A DNA stretch of 28,279 nt, from NCBI GenBank assembly GCA_002372855.1, contig DFIZ01000065.1:1-28279 (forward strand), in the 5' to 3' direction. Origin of the DNA: Bacteroidales bacterium UBA3684. Its GTDB lineage: Bacteria; Bacteroidota; Bacteroidia; Bacteroidales; P3. The notes beneath the pieces are model-generated. The model worked only from the letters and a program-made list of their open reading frames with translations, was not told the origin of the DNA and made no database searches. This document shows positions 1 to 7,785 of this stretch, in pieces (positions within the stretch are counted from its first letter, which is position 1; each line of letters starts with the position of its first letter). The translations under genes were made by a program, and so were the position numbers.

Positions 1-325
1 AGCGGTTGGTGTAGTACTGCGCCACCTCCATGGGTTCCAGCTGCTCCAGGCGGGCCTTCTTGGCAATCTTGTCCTCGCCTTCGTCGGCATCGTGCTCCAG
101 GTGTCCCACGTCGGTGATGTTGCGCACATAGCGTACCTTGTAGCCCAGGTGGGTAAGGTAGCGAAAGACGACATCGAAGGTGATGGCGGGACGGGCATGG
201 CCCAGATGGCCGTCGCCGTAGACGGTGGGTCCGCACACATACATGCCCACGCGACCCTCGGTCAACGGGCGGAAGAGTTCCTTGTTTCTGGTCAAGGTAT
301 TGTAAATCAACAATTGTTGTTCCAT
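1..325 (-). CDS. cysS: Cysteinyl-tRNA synthetase, N-terminal part (cut by window edge)
   Basis: CysS charges tRNA-Cys with cysteine in the cytoplasm. Only the first 108 codons lie in the window; the gene runs off the left edge. The reading starts [18 protein letters not shown] and contains the class I signature region [16 protein letters not shown]. This holds the first zinc-ligand cysteine of CysS and a HIGH-type motif in the form HLGH. It continues with [20 protein letters not shown], also typical of the family. The ATG at 325 lies about 20 bases downstream of a Bacteroidota -7 element. No stop or frameshift is visible in the part seen. The identification rests on the N-terminal Rossmann half only, but this motif set is specific for CysS. 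Confidence 0.93.
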   Translation of the reverse strand, partial: MEQQLLIYNTLTRNKELFRPLTEGRVGMYVCGPTVYGDGHLGHARPAITFDVVFRYLTHLGYKVRYVRNITDVGHLEHDADEGEDKIAKKARLEQLEPMEVAQYYTNR

Positions 326-345
326 AATGCAATTATATTAAAATG

Positions 346-353
346 CAAAAATA
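346..353 (-). promoter_or_regulatory. Promoter -7 element for cysS
   Basis: Reading on the minus strand, TATTTTTG fits the Bacteroidota consensus TAnnTTTG and lies about 20 bases before the cysS ATG. No good TTTG is found at the usual -33 distance, so this is a half-match. It sits back to back with the plus-strand element at 397-404. Confidence 0.55.
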
Positions 354-396
354 CAAAAAAAATATCATTTTCTCCCCTTGTATAGGAAAAAAATAG

Positions 397-404
397 TAAT
401 TTTG
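397..404 (+). promoter_or_regulatory. Promoter -7 element for the radical SAM/PrsW operon
   Basis: TAATTTTG matches TAnnTTTG. A TTG lies upstream at 378-380, but the spacing of 16 is shorter than usual. The element decides the start of the next gene: any start codon at or before 404 would be upstream of the transcript, so translation must begin further down. Confidence 0.6.
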
Positions 405-428
405 CAGTCCAAATATCAAAAAACCAAG

Positions 429-1403
429 GTGCGATACAACGCTTATAGTGACTATTTTCGCCGGCGTTTCGGGACGCGGGTGCAGAAGCTGTCCATCGAC
501 GCCGGCTTCTCCTGCCCCAACCGCGACGGCCGGGTAGCCACCGGCGGCTGCACCTTCTGCTCCAACGAGGCCTTCAGCCCCTCCTACCTGCGGCGGGCGC
601 CCACCATCACCGCGCAGCTCGACGAGGGCATCGCTTTCCACCGCCGCCGTTACCGTTCGGCCGCGGTCTACCTGGCCTACTTCCAAGCCTACAGCAACAC
701 CTACGCCCCCGTGGAGGTGCTGCGCGAGCGCTACGACGAGGCCCTGCGCCACCCCGGGGTGGTGGGCCTGGTGGTGGGCACGCGCCCCGATTGCGTGGAC
801 GGCCCTGTGCTCGACCTCCTGGCGGACTATGCCAAGGAGCACTATGTGGCTGTGGAGTACGGCATCGAGAGCTGCCACGACTGCACCCTCCGCCTCGTCA
901 ACCGCGGCCACGACTTCGCCTGCACCGAGGCGGCCATCCGCGCCACCGCCCGGCGCGGCCTGCCCGTGGGCGGACACCTCATCCTCGGCCTCCCCGGCGA
1001 GAGCCGCGAAGACCTCCTGGCCGAGGCCGCCATCCTCAACCGCCTGCCCCTCACCACCGTCAAGTTCCACCAGCTGCAAATACTTAAAGGCACCGCCATG
1101 GAACGCCAGTACCGCGACGAGGCTTTCCGCCGCTCGCTGCTGCAGTTCTCGCTGGAGGAATACATCACCCTGCTGTGCGACCTGCTGGAACGCCTGCGGC
1201 CCGACCTGGTGGTCGAACGCCTGGCCGGCGAGGTGCCACCGCGCTTCCAGGCCTGCCCCGAACGCTCCTTCCGCCGCGCGGACGGACGCCTGCTGCGCAA
1301 CGAGGAGATTCCGGCCCTCGTCGAGGCTGAACTCGAACGACGCGACTCCCGCCAGGGGTCGCTATACAAACCCGAATCACAAACCCTAGAAACAACAATA
1401 TGA
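429..1403 (+). CDS. TIGR01212-type radical SAM protein (YhcC-like)
   Basis: This is a 324-residue radical SAM enzyme of the TIGR01212/YhcC type; the reaction is unknown. Counted from GTG 429, the 4Fe-4S cluster cysteines are C29, C41 and C44, in the stretch CPNRDGRVATGGCTFC. Downstream are VGTRPDCVD, EYGIESCHDCTLRLVNRGHD and GGHLILGLPGE, all typical of this family. The open frame extends upstream to a TTG at 378, but the -7 promoter box is at 397-404. I therefore choose GTG 429, which gives VRYNAYSDYFRRRFG, an N-terminus of normal family length. The stop overlaps the start of the next gene (ATGA), implying translational coupling with the PrsW-like protease. The start is less certain than the family. 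Confidence 0.88.
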   Translation: MRYNAYSDYFRRRFGTRVQKLSIDAGFSCPNRDGRVATGGCTFCSNEAFSPSYLRRAPTITAQLDEGIAFHRRRYRSAAVYLAYFQAYSNTYAPVEVLRERYDEALRHPGVVGLVVGTRPDCVDGPVLDLLADYAKEHYVAVEYGIESCHDCTLRLVNRGHDFACTEAAIRATARRGLPVGGHLILGLPGESREDLLAEAAILNRLPLTTVKFHQLQILKGTAMERQYRDEAFRRSLLQFSLEEYITLLCDLLERLRPDLVVERLAGEVPPRFQACPERSFRRADGRLLRNEEIPALVEAELERRDSRQGSLYKPESQTLETTI

Positions 1404-2167
1404 GCATCACATTCATCGCGGCCCTGCTGCCCGTCATCCTGCTGCTGTTCTTCATCTACCGGAAAGACAAATACCAACCCGAACCCCTCGGCAAACTCCT
1501 CTGGACCTTCTTCGTGGGCTGCCTGAGCGTCATCCCCGCCTCGCTCATGGAGCTGGTGCTCTCCATCTTCTCGCCCTCCGAGCCGGTGCTGGGGGCCTTC
1601 TTCACGGGCTATGTTGTGGCGGGCTTCAGCGAGGAGCTGTGCAAATTCGCCCTCCTGATGTGGGTCGTCTGGCGCAGTCCCCACTTCGACGAGTACTTCG
1701 ACGGCATCGTCTACGCCGTCTACCTCTCCCTGGGCTTTGCCTGCGTGGAGAATGTGATGTATGTCGTCGGCAGCACCGACGCCATGGCCATAGCCCTCTC
1801 GCGCGGCCTGCTGGCGGTGCCGGCGCACTTCCTCTTTGCCGTCATCATGGGCTACCATCTCTCGCTGGCCCGCTTCGACCTCCCCAACAAACGCCGCCAC
1901 CTCGGCCACGCCCTGCTCTACCCCATGCTCCTCCACGGCACCTACGACGCCCTCCTCATGGTCAGCAGCGCCCTCTCCGCAGGCAGCGACGACGAGGTGA
2001 CCGTCGGCGTGGCTGTGGCAGGTGTGCTGATGGTGCTCTTCCTGGTGTTCGACGTCATGATGTGGCGATGGGGAATGAAGCGCATCAAACGTCTCCAAGA
2101 ACGCTCAAAAGAGCAGGATTTCGACCGCCAGCACCCCTTCCAAGGGTTCAATTGGGACATCTATTGA
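1400..2167 (+). CDS. PrsW-family intramembrane metalloprotease
   Basis: A 255-residue polytopic membrane protein of the PrsW family. In Bacillus, PrsW cleaves the anti-sigma factor RsiW; the substrate here is unknown. Visible features are a first membrane segment at about residues 4-18, the EExxK motif EELCK at residues 78-82, then FDGIVYAVYLSLGFACVENV, VPAHFLFAVIMGYH and LLHGTYDALL. The glutamates and the later histidines are the presumed metal-binding residues of this family. The C-terminus is a basic, cytoplasmic-looking tail ending in FNWDIY. The start overlaps the stop of the radical SAM gene by four bases. No anti-sigma or sigma gene lies nearby to suggest a target. Confidence 0.88.
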   Translation: MSITFIAALLPVILLLFFIYRKDKYQPEPLGKLLWTFFVGCLSVIPASLMELVLSIFSPSEPVLGAFFTGYVVAGFSEELCKFALLMWVVWRSPHFDEYFDGIVYAVYLSLGFACVENVMYVVGSTDAMAIALSRGLLAVPAHFLFAVIMGYHLSLARFDLPNKRRHLGHALLYPMLLHGTYDALLMVSSALSAGSDDEVTVGVAVAGVLMVLFLVFDVMMWRWGMKRIKRLQERSKEQDFDRQHPFQGFNWDIY

Positions 2168-2217
2168 TAAAAAATTACTATTGTAAATCAGCGATTTGAA
2201 AAAAATTTTAAAAAATA

Positions 2218-2249
2218 TTTGGCCATATTGAAAAAAGGTTGTACTTTTG
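2218..2249 (+). promoter_or_regulatory. Promoter for the tRNA-Ala pair
   Basis: TTTG at 2218-2221, exactly 20 bases, then TACTTTTG at 2242-2249. This is a full match to the Bacteroidota -33/-7 pattern. The tRNA starts 24 bases after the -7 element. Confidence 0.8.
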
Positions 2250-2273
2250 CACCCGATTTCATGAGAGTCACAT

Positions 2274-2347
<74 letters not shown>

Positions 2348-2355
2348 CAGAAAGA

Positions 2356-2379
2356 GGGTCGCACAAACGACCCTTTTTT
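2356..2379 (+). terminator. Hairpin with T tract between the two tRNAs
   Basis: GGGTCG (2356-2361) pairs with CGACCC (2368-2373) around a six-base loop and is followed by six T residues. It looks like an intrinsic terminator. It may instead help separate the two tRNA precursors, because the next tRNA begins only ten bases after the T tract. Confidence 0.7.
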
Positions 2380-2389
2380 GATAGAAAGC

Positions 2390-2462
2390 GGGGTAGTAGC
2401 TCATCTGGTAGAGCATTTGGTTCGCAATCAAAAGGTAGTGGGTTCGAGTCCCATCTACTCCA
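2390..2462 (+). tRNA. tRNA-Ala (anticodon CGC)
   Basis: Full cloverleaf. The acceptor GGGGTAG pairs with CTACTCC and again has G3:U70. The D stem is GCTC/GAGC, the anticodon stem TTTGG/TCAAA, and the loop TTCGCAA has CGC at 2423-2425. The T arm is GTGGG-TTCGAGT-CCCAT. The discriminator is A2462, and CCA is not encoded. With the GGC tRNA it reads GCC/GCU and GCG alanine codons, which are heavily used in this genome. There is no room for its own promoter after the preceding terminator-like hairpin. Confidence 0.95.
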
Positions 2463-2472
2463 CAACGGGAAA

Positions 2473-2505
2473 GCCCTCGGAAACGCGTTTCCGAGGGCCT
2501 TTTTT
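2473..2505 (+). terminator. Strong intrinsic terminator after the tRNA pair
   Basis: A perfect 12-base-pair stem, GCCCTCGGAAAC (2473-2484) with GTTTCCGAGGGC (2487-2498), is followed by CTTTTTT to 2505. With only GC between the arms, the 26-base element is a full palindrome at the DNA level. Confidence 0.9.
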
Positions 2506-2506
2506 A

Positions 2507-2534
2507 TTTCTCATTTTTCATTTCTCATTTCCCT
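2507..2534. repeat. Short heptamer array (TTTCTCA type)
   Basis: Four consecutive heptamers: TTTCTCA, TTTTTCA, TTTCTCA and TTTCCCT. The array fills the gap between the tRNA terminator and the 3' end of the nitroreductase gene. Confidence 0.6.
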
Positions 2535-2536
2535 TT

Positions 2537-3181
2537 TTACCACCGGTTGTAATGCACACGCGCGGGGTCCCATTTGTCCTTGGGCTGGGTTGTGCCGTCG
2601 TGGTAGCCGATGGGAACCACGGCGTAGGGCACCACGGTCGGCGGCAGCTGCAGGGCCTTCTTGACGGGGTCCATGCGGTCGGGATAGGGGTAGCAGGCCG
2701 TCCAGCAGGCACCCAGGCCGTAGGCTTCGGCGGCCAGCAGCAGGTTCTCCGTGACGGCACCCAGGTCGTCGCGCCACATCTGGTTGACCTGCACAACGGC
2801 GGGCCCGTCGGGGTTGTCGCGCGTGGGGGCGGTGAAGGTGGTGTCGGCGCAGAGGATAATGACGGCGCCGCTCTCCATGAACTTCTGCATGTTGTGGTTG
2901 CCTTCAAAAACGGTCTCGTACTGGCTCTTGTCGGTCATGACCACCATCTGCCAGGGGCGGCGGTCCACGGCGCTCGGTGCGGCCTGGGCGGCACGCAGCA
3001 GGTTCTCCATCACCGAGTCGGGGATGGCCTCGCCGTTGTAGGAGCGCACGCTCTTGCGGTTCAGGATGTTCTGCATGACCACATCGGCAGTGTTGACCTC
3101 GGCGGCGGGTTCCTGTTTCTCGTTGCAGCAGGCGGCGAACATCATCGCGGCGGCTGCCATCAGAATAATGCTTTTCTTCAT
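2537..3181 (-). CDS. Nitroreductase-family lipoprotein
   Basis: A 214-residue FMN-dependent nitroreductase-type oxidoreductase with an exported N-terminus. MKKSIILMAAAAMMFAACC is a lipoprotein signal peptide with lipobox FAAC, so the enzyme is probably membrane anchored outside the cytoplasm. The core starts at about residue 36 with ILNRKSVRSYNGEAIPDSV, the FMN-phosphate-binding region of the family. RAAQAAPSAVDRRPWQMVVM and a late TENLLLAAEAYGLGACW segment follow, both characteristic. It is the last gene of dut-namZ-nitroreductase; its ATG begins one base after the namZ stop. The physiological substrate is unknown. Lipoprotein nitroreductases are common in Bacteroidales. Confidence 0.88.
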   Translation of the reverse strand: MKKSIILMAAAAMMFAACCNEKQEPAAEVNTADVVMQNILNRKSVRSYNGEAIPDSVMENLLRAAQAAPSAVDRRPWQMVVMTDKSQYETVFEGNHNMQKFMESGAVIILCADTTFTAPTRDNPDGPAVVQVNQMWRDDLGAVTENLLLAAEAYGLGACWTACYPYPDRMDPVKKALQLPPTVVPYAVVPIGYHDGTTQPKDKWDPARVHYNRW

Positions 3182-3182
3182 T

Positions 3183-4349
3183 TTATTGATATATTAAATA
3201 CTTTTCGCGTATCTCTTTGAACCGCTCCAGCCCCGGCTGCCAGGTGGCGCGGATCTCATTCTCGTCCATGCCGGCCTCTATCTGGCGGCGCAGCTCGGTG
3301 GTGCCGGCCAGCTTCTCGAAGAAGTTGCTCTTGAGGAAGAACTTGCCCTGCGGCACACGGCGGTACATCTCTATCAGCGGCCAGAGGTCTATCAGGTCGG
3401 GATCCTCTTCGCCGACGGAATACGACCGCAGGTCGAGGGTGTCGGTGCCATAGGTGACCCACTCGAAGGGATAGTCGGTGCCGCGCCCCACGCCACAATT
3501 GGTACCCTCGAAGAAGCATAAGCTCGGGTAGAGGGCCACGGCCTGCGCGGTACGCAGGTTGGGCGACGGTGGAACAGGCAGTTCGTAGCCCACCGAGTCG
3601 CGCTTGTAACCCTGCATAGACACTACGGTGAGGTCACAACGGGCGTGGTTGGCAAGCCAGCCTTCGCCGTTGATCATCTGCGCATACTCCCCTATCGTCA
3701 TGCCGTAGACCACCGGCACAGGGTGCATGCCCACAAAGGAGCGGTAGCGCGCGGTGTCCAGCACCGGGCCGTCAAGCATGTGGCCGTTGGGGTTGGGGCG
3801 GTCCAGGACTATCAGTTGTATGCCGCGTTCGGCGCAGGCTTCCATCACATAATGCAATGTACTTAAATATGTATAGAAGCGGCACCCAACGTCCTGAAGG
3901 TCGAAGACGACGTAGTCCACGTCCGCCATCTGCTCCGGCGAAGGCTTCTTGTTCTTGCCGTAGAGGCTGATGATGGGCAGACCCGTCTTGGGGTCGGTGC
4001 TATTGTCGATGTGCGCCCCCGCCGCCGCCGTGCCGCGGAAGCCGTGTTCGGGGCAGAATATCTTGGTCACGTTGACACCGCAAGCCAGCAGTGTGTCCAC
4101 CAAGTGGGTGCTGCCGACAATGGAAGTCTGGTTGCCCACCACGGCCACGCCGCCGCCGTTGGGGTTGCGCAGGTCCTGCACCATGTCGGTGGTGCTTTCG
4201 GTGGGGTGGTTGATTATCTCCATCAGCTGCTCGGCGCCAGTGCGCAGCGGCATTGTGCTCGTCTGTTGTGCATGCGCACACGACACAATGAGTTGCGAGA
4301 ATATTGCAACCCACAGCACCAGTCGTTTAACTCCTAACTCATAACTCAT
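3183..4349 (-). CDS. namZ: DUF1343 / NamZ-type exo-beta-N-acetylmuramidase
   Basis: A 388-residue protein of the DUF1343 family, whose Bacillus member NamZ releases N-acetylmuramic acid from the ends of peptidoglycan fragments. Family blocks seen are VAVVGNQTSIVGSTHLVDTL, KIFCPEHGFRG, DPKTGLPIISLYG, VDYVVFDLQDVGCRFYTY, IVLDRPNPNG, MTIGEYAQMINGE and FFEGTNCGVGRGTDYPFE. The N-terminus is a signal sequence (KRLVLWVAIFSQLIVSC). IVSC could serve as a lipobox, or AHA/Q as a signal peptidase I site. The ATG at 4347-4349 lies inside a heptamer array, so the first residues (MSYELGV) are repeat-encoded and the natural start is uncertain. It sits between dut and a lipoprotein nitroreductase. A GH3 lipoprotein at 13253 may act on related wall sugars. 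Confidence 0.88.
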   Translation of the reverse strand: MSYELGVKRLVLWVAIFSQLIVSCAHAQQTSTMPLRTGAEQLMEIINHPTESTTDMVQDLRNPNGGGVAVVGNQTSIVGSTHLVDTLLACGVNVTKIFCPEHGFRGTAAAGAHIDNSTDPKTGLPIISLYGKNKKPSPEQMADVDYVVFDLQDVGCRFYTYLSTLHYVMEACAERGIQLIVLDRPNPNGHMLDGPVLDTARYRSFVGMHPVPVVYGMTIGEYAQMINGEGWLANHARCDLTVVSMQGYKRDSVGYELPVPPSPNLRTAQAVALYPSLCFFEGTNCGVGRGTDYPFEWVTYGTDTLDLRSYSVGEEDPDLIDLWPLIEMYRRVPQGKFFLKSNFFEKLAGTTELRRQIEAGMDENEIRATWQPGLERFKEIREKYLIYQ

Positions 4350-4362
4350 AACTCTTAACTCC
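4328..4362. repeat. Heptamer array (TAACTCN x5) spanning dut stop and namZ start
   Basis: Five uninterrupted heptamers with the unit TAACTCN; the last base is C, A, A, T, C in order. On the minus strand the array contains the dut stop codon (4355-4357) and the namZ ATG (4347-4349). The same unit, in the same orientation, forms another five-unit array at 28126-28160. Confidence 0.85.
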
Positions 4363-4792
4363 TCCCCGTGTGGCCGAAGCCGCCGCTGCCGCGTTCGGTG
4401 TCGCTGAGCTCCTGCACCTCTATGATTTCGGCCTGCTCATGGCGGGCGATGACCATCTGGGCGATACGCTCCCCGTCGTTGATGACGAAGTCCTCACTGC
4501 TGAGGTTGATGAGGATGACGCATATCTCGCCGCGGTAGTCGGCATCGATGGTGCCGGGCGAGTTGAGCACCGTGATGCCCTTCTTCAGCGCCAGTCCGCT
4601 GCGCGGTCGCACCTGCGCCTCGTAGCCCGCCGGCAGCTCCATGAAGAGCCCCGTCTTCACGAGCCCTCTCTCCATCGGCTTCAGCGTGATAGGTCCTTCG
4701 GGCAGATAAGCCCTCAAATCCATCCCCGCCGACTGCGCTGTTTCATACTTTGGTAGTGGGTGATGGCTGGTGTTGACAATCTTGATATGCAT
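4355..4792 (-). CDS. dut: dUTP diphosphatase (dUTPase)
   Basis: Hydrolyses dUTP to dUMP and pyrophosphate, limiting uracil in DNA and supplying dTMP synthesis. At 145 residues it has normal trimeric dUTPase length. All five motifs are present: AGMDLRA (22-28), PRSGLA (63-68), [11 protein letters not shown] (80-90) with the catalytic aspartate and tyrosine, GERIAQMV, and the C-terminal glycine-rich [11 protein letters not shown] place the start at ATG 4792 (MHIKIVNTS), not at the upstream ATG 4879, because the extra 29 residues are unlike the family. First gene of the minus operon; namZ follows after five bases. Confidence 0.96.
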   Translation of the reverse strand: MHIKIVNTSHHPLPKYETAQSAGMDLRAYLPEGPITLKPMERGLVKTGLFMELPAGYEAQVRPRSGLALKKGITVLNSPGTIDADYRGEICVILINLSSEDFVINDGERIAQMVIARHEQAEIIEVQELSDTERGSGGFGHTGRS

Positions 4793-4912
4793 ATCCTGTA
4801 ATTTTTTAACGAAACGGCAACCGCACCCGTTTATTGTGCCTGGCTGACGCAATCGGCGGAAAAAAAGCATCATACCCATACTACAACCACCCCGTCGGCG
4901 TTATCCTCTATC

Positions 4913-5848
4913 ATGAGGATAGACCGACGGACGGCAACAGGCCACATAGCCTGTGCAGCAGCATATATCATCTTCGGCATCAACGTAGTTGTGTGTCGCG
5001 ACATAGCCACCGAGGGCGGCTTGCACCCCGTCGTGCTGTTCAGTATGCGGGCCTTGGTGGCCGGGGCCCTGTTCTGGCTTGTCTCGCTGCTGACGCCACG
5101 CGAACGGGTGCCCCTGCGTGACGTGATACGTCTCGCCGGCGCAGGGGTGTTGGGCCTGCTGACACCGCAACTCACCTTCCTCCACGCCATAGCACACACC
5201 ACGCCGGTTGACCTCTCGGTGATGAGCACCACAACGCCCATCTTCACCATGTTCGTGGCCGCCATATTCCTGAAAGAACCCATTACATGGAAGAAGGCCC
5301 TCGGTGTGGCACTGAGTTTTGGGGGAATCCTATGGCTCATCCTGCAGAGCACCTTCGGCGGCAGCGGCGCCTCGGAGACCGAACCGATAGGCATAGTCTA
5401 CTGCTTCGCCAACTACATCGTCTTCGCTCTCTATCTCGGCACCTGCCGTCCGCTGATTGCCCGCTATTCTGTAGTGACAAGCATGAAGTGGATGTTCCTC
5501 TTCTCTTTCCTGCTCTCGCTGCCATTCACCATCCCTCACCTGCCGCATAGCGACTTCGGAGCAGTCCCCTCGGGCGTCTGGTGGGAGATAGGGTTCATGA
5601 TTGTCTTCTCCACCTTCATCGCCTACTATCTCATCCCCATCGGACAACAGCGTATCAGGCCCACCCTGGTGAGCATGTACGGCTACCTGCAGCCCATCAT
5701 AGCTATCGCCGTGGCCATAGAGACCGGCATGGACCGCCTGACGCTGACCAAGATGGCTGCAGCCGCACTGGTCTTCGCCGGCGTATGGGTGGTGAACCGG
5801 AGCCGCGCCGCCGACCCGACGGCTGACAACCGCAAAATCAACACCTGA
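4913..5848 (+). CDS. EamA/DMT-family transporter
   Basis: A 311-residue inner-membrane protein of the drug/metabolite transporter superfamily, with two EamA repeats and about ten hydrophobic segments. The first repeat runs from about residue 10 (GHIACAAAYIIFGINVVVCR) to 145. It contains the end-of-repeat signature STTTPIFTMFVAAIFLKEPI, typical of DMT proteins. The second repeat starts at about 158 and ends with YGYLQPIIAIAVAIETGMDR. The C-terminal tail is short and charged. The substrate cannot be read from sequence; members export amino acids, metabolites or drugs. It is divergent from dut and is followed 13 bases later by the NUDIX gene, so the two are probably co-transcribed. Confidence 0.9.
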   Translation: MRIDRRTATGHIACAAAYIIFGINVVVCRDIATEGGLHPVVLFSMRALVAGALFWLVSLLTPRERVPLRDVIRLAGAGVLGLLTPQLTFLHAIAHTTPVDLSVMSTTTPIFTMFVAAIFLKEPITWKKALGVALSFGGILWLILQSTFGGSGASETEPIGIVYCFANYIVFALYLGTCRPLIARYSVVTSMKWMFLFSFLLSLPFTIPHLPHSDFGAVPSGVWWEIGFMIVFSTFIAYYLIPIGQQRIRPTLVSMYGYLQPIIAIAVAIETGMDRLTLTKMAAAALVFAGVWVVNRSRAADPTADNRKINT

Positions 5849-5861
5849 ATACCGACACATC

Positions 5862-6275
5862 ATGTACAGCTACGAATATCCACGTCCCATGCTCACCGCC
5901 GACTGCGTGGTGACCGACGGCCACGGACACGTGCTTCTGGTGCAGCGTGGACGCGACCCGTTCCGCGGCCAGTGGGCTCTGCCCGGCGGATTTATGGAGA
6001 TGGACGAAACCATAGAACATTGTGCCGTGCGCGAACTCCAGGAAGAGACCGGCATCACTGCCGACGAGCGGCAGCTGCGGCTCGTCGGAGTCTACAGCGC
6101 TCCGGGACGCGATCCGCGCGGCCGCACCGTCACCGCCGCCTACCACATCGCTCTTACTTCCACCATCGCCGCCTCAGCCGGCGACGACGCGGCAGCACTG
6201 CGCTGGTGGCCTCTCTCTCAGCTCCCCCCGCTGGCCTTCGACCATGCCGCCATCGTAGCCGACGCGACAAAATAA
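5862..6275 (+). CDS. NUDIX hydrolase
   Basis: A 137-residue NUDIX pyrophosphohydrolase. The full Nudix box is seen (G-x5-E-x7-REL-x-EE-x-G-I) in the stretch GGFMEMDETIEHCAVRELQE followed by ETGI at about residues 43-66. N-terminal MLTADCVVTDGHGHVLLVQR and WALPGGF are also typical. It resembles the small ADP-ribose or 8-oxo-dGTP type subgroup often called MutT/NUDIX, but substrate specificity cannot be assigned. The start is ATG 5862, 13 bases after the EamA stop, consistent with an operon. The next gene, purD, has its own promoter. Confidence 0.92.
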   Translation: MYSYEYPRPMLTADCVVTDGHGHVLLVQRGRDPFRGQWALPGGFMEMDETIEHCAVRELQEETGITADERQLRLVGVYSAPGRDPRGRTVTAAYHIALTSTIAASAGDDAAALRWWPLSQLPPLAFDHAAIVADATK

Positions 6276-6318
6276 GACGTTTTTGCACACACCTCCCGTG
6301 TATGTCGTTTTTTTTTCG

Positions 6319-6326
6319 TACTTTTG
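6319..6326 (+). promoter_or_regulatory. Promoter -7 element for purD
   Basis: TACTTTTG matches TAnnTTTG and lies 35 bases before the purD ATG. No TTTG is present about 20 bases upstream; a T-rich stretch fills that space. Confidence 0.65.
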
Positions 6327-6361
6327 CCGCTGTATTGTCATAGCATAAATAGGGTACAATA

Positions 6362-7648
6362 ATGAATATACTCCTCATCGGATCGGGCGGTCGCGAACAC
6401 GCCATCGCCGTAAAGATTGCACACAGCGCACATTGCAGCAAGCTGTACATAGCTCCCGGCAACGCTGGCACCGCCAACGTGGGCGAGAATGTCGACCTGG
6501 ACTCCATGGATTTCGAGGCTGTGGGCCGTTTCGTCATCGACCACCGCGTCGAGATGGTCGTGGTGGGACCTGAGGCACCGCTGGTGGCCGGCCTCGCCGA
6601 CCACTTCGCTGAGACACCCGTGCTGAGCCATGTGAAGGTGATTGGTCCTCAGCGCCAAGGTGCCATGCTCGAAGGCAGTAAGGACTACGCCAAAGCCTTC
6701 ATGATGCGCCACAAGATACCCACAGCACAATACCGCACCTTCACCCCCGACACTCTCTCCGATGGCCAGACTTTCCTCGAAAGTCTCCAGCCCCCCTACG
6801 TGCTCAAAGCTGACGGCTTGGCCGCCGGCAAAGGGGTGCTCATCATCGACACCCTTGACGAGGCCAAGCAGCAGCTGGCTGAGATGCTGGACGGCAAATT
6901 CGGCAGCGCCAGCGCCAGCGTAGTGGTGGAGGAATACCTCAGCGGCATAGAACTCAGCGTCTTCATCCTCACCGACGGCAGCCACTACCTGATGTTGCCG
7001 AGCGCCAAAGACTACAAGCGCATCGGCGAAGGTGACACAGGCCTCAACACCGGCGGCATGGGCTCGGTAAGCCCTGTGCCGTTCGCCGACAAAGAGTTTA
7101 TGAAAAAAGTCGAGGACCGCATCGTGAAACCCACCGTACGTGGCCTCCGCGACGAGAAAATACCCTACAAGGGCTTCCTCTTCATCGGCCTCATGAACTG
7201 CAACGGTGACCCCTACGTCATTGAATACAACGTGCGTATGGGCGACCCCGAAACCGAGAGCGTCTTCCCGCGACTGAAGAGTGACGTCGTGGACCTCTTC
7301 GTACACACCGCCGAAGGCTCCCTCGACCAGTGCTCACTGACCGTCGACAGCCGTACGGCGGCCTGCGTGATGATGGTGGCCGGCGGCTATCCCGGCTCCT
7401 ACGCCAAAGGTCTCCCCATTGACCTCGGGACCGACGCCGACGATGTACAGATATTCCATTGCGGCACACGCCGCGACGCCGACGGGCAGCTGCTCACCAA
7501 CGGCGGCCGGGTCCTCTGCGCCACAGCGCTGGCCCCGTCGTTGCCCGAGGCACTGCTGAAAAGCTACAACCGCGTCCACAGCATAGTCTGGGACAACTGC
7601 TACCTGCGCCGCGACATCGGCCAGGACCTGCTCAAACTGATGCAGTGA
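6362..7648 (+). CDS. purD: Phosphoribosylamine--glycine ligase (GARS)
   Basis: Second step of purine synthesis: ATP-dependent joining of glycine to phosphoribosylamine. At 428 residues it has the usual monofunctional length. Visible are the N-terminal GSGGREHA (residues 7-14), APGNAGTA, VVGPEAPLVAGLAD, the ATP-grasp glycine loop LKADGLAAGKGV, SLVVEE-like VVVEEYLSGIELSV, the phosphate-binding NTGGMGSVSP, and YNVRMGDPETE, which contains the metal-binding residues. The start is ATG 6362 with the N-terminal MNILLIGSGG. It is monocistronic: it has its own -7 promoter box and a strong terminator at 7674. Confidence 0.98.
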   Translation: MNILLIGSGGREHAIAVKIAHSAHCSKLYIAPGNAGTANVGENVDLDSMDFEAVGRFVIDHRVEMVVVGPEAPLVAGLADHFAETPVLSHVKVIGPQRQGAMLEGSKDYAKAFMMRHKIPTAQYRTFTPDTLSDGQTFLESLQPPYVLKADGLAAGKGVLIIDTLDEAKQQLAEMLDGKFGSASASVVVEEYLSGIELSVFILTDGSHYLMLPSAKDYKRIGEGDTGLNTGGMGSVSPVPFADKEFMKKVEDRIVKPTVRGLRDEKIPYKGFLFIGLMNCNGDPYVIEYNVRMGDPETESVFPRLKSDVVDLFVHTAEGSLDQCSLTVDSRTAACVMMVAGGYPGSYAKGLPIDLGTDADDVQIFHCGTRRDADGQLLTNGGRVLCATALAPSLPEALLKSYNRVHSIVWDNCYLRRDIGQDLLKLMQ

Positions 7649-7673
7649 CACGCATAACCGGCTATACAACATA

Positions 7674-7709
7674 AGAAGGTGTCCCATAAGTTTTGGGGCA
7701 CCTTCTTTT
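7674..7709 (+). terminator. Intrinsic terminator after purD
   Basis: AGAAGGTGTCCC (7674-7685) pairs with GGGGCACCTTCT (7695-7706) through 12 pairs including one G-T, with a nine-base loop and TTTT ending at 7709. It separates purD from the convergent phosphosugar mutase gene. Confidence 0.88.
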
Positions 7710-7714
7710 ACATA

Positions 7715-7738
7715 GACGGGCATTCACTATCCCCCGTC
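7715..7738 (-). terminator. Small hairpin near the 3' end of phosphosugar mutase A
   Basis: GACGGG (7715-7720) pairs with CCCGTC (7733-7738). It may help end transcription of the minus-strand mutase gene. It is not followed by a clear T tract on the minus strand, so this is a weak call. Confidence 0.35.
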
Positions 7739-7785
7739 CGGGAGTTTTGACCGTATAGCCGTGTTAGTGTTGGACTAACGCTTGC

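Noticed and set aside
378..428. Upstream TTG start for the radical SAM gene
   Set aside because: The TAnnTTTG promoter element at 397-404 lies inside this extension, so the transcript begins after it.
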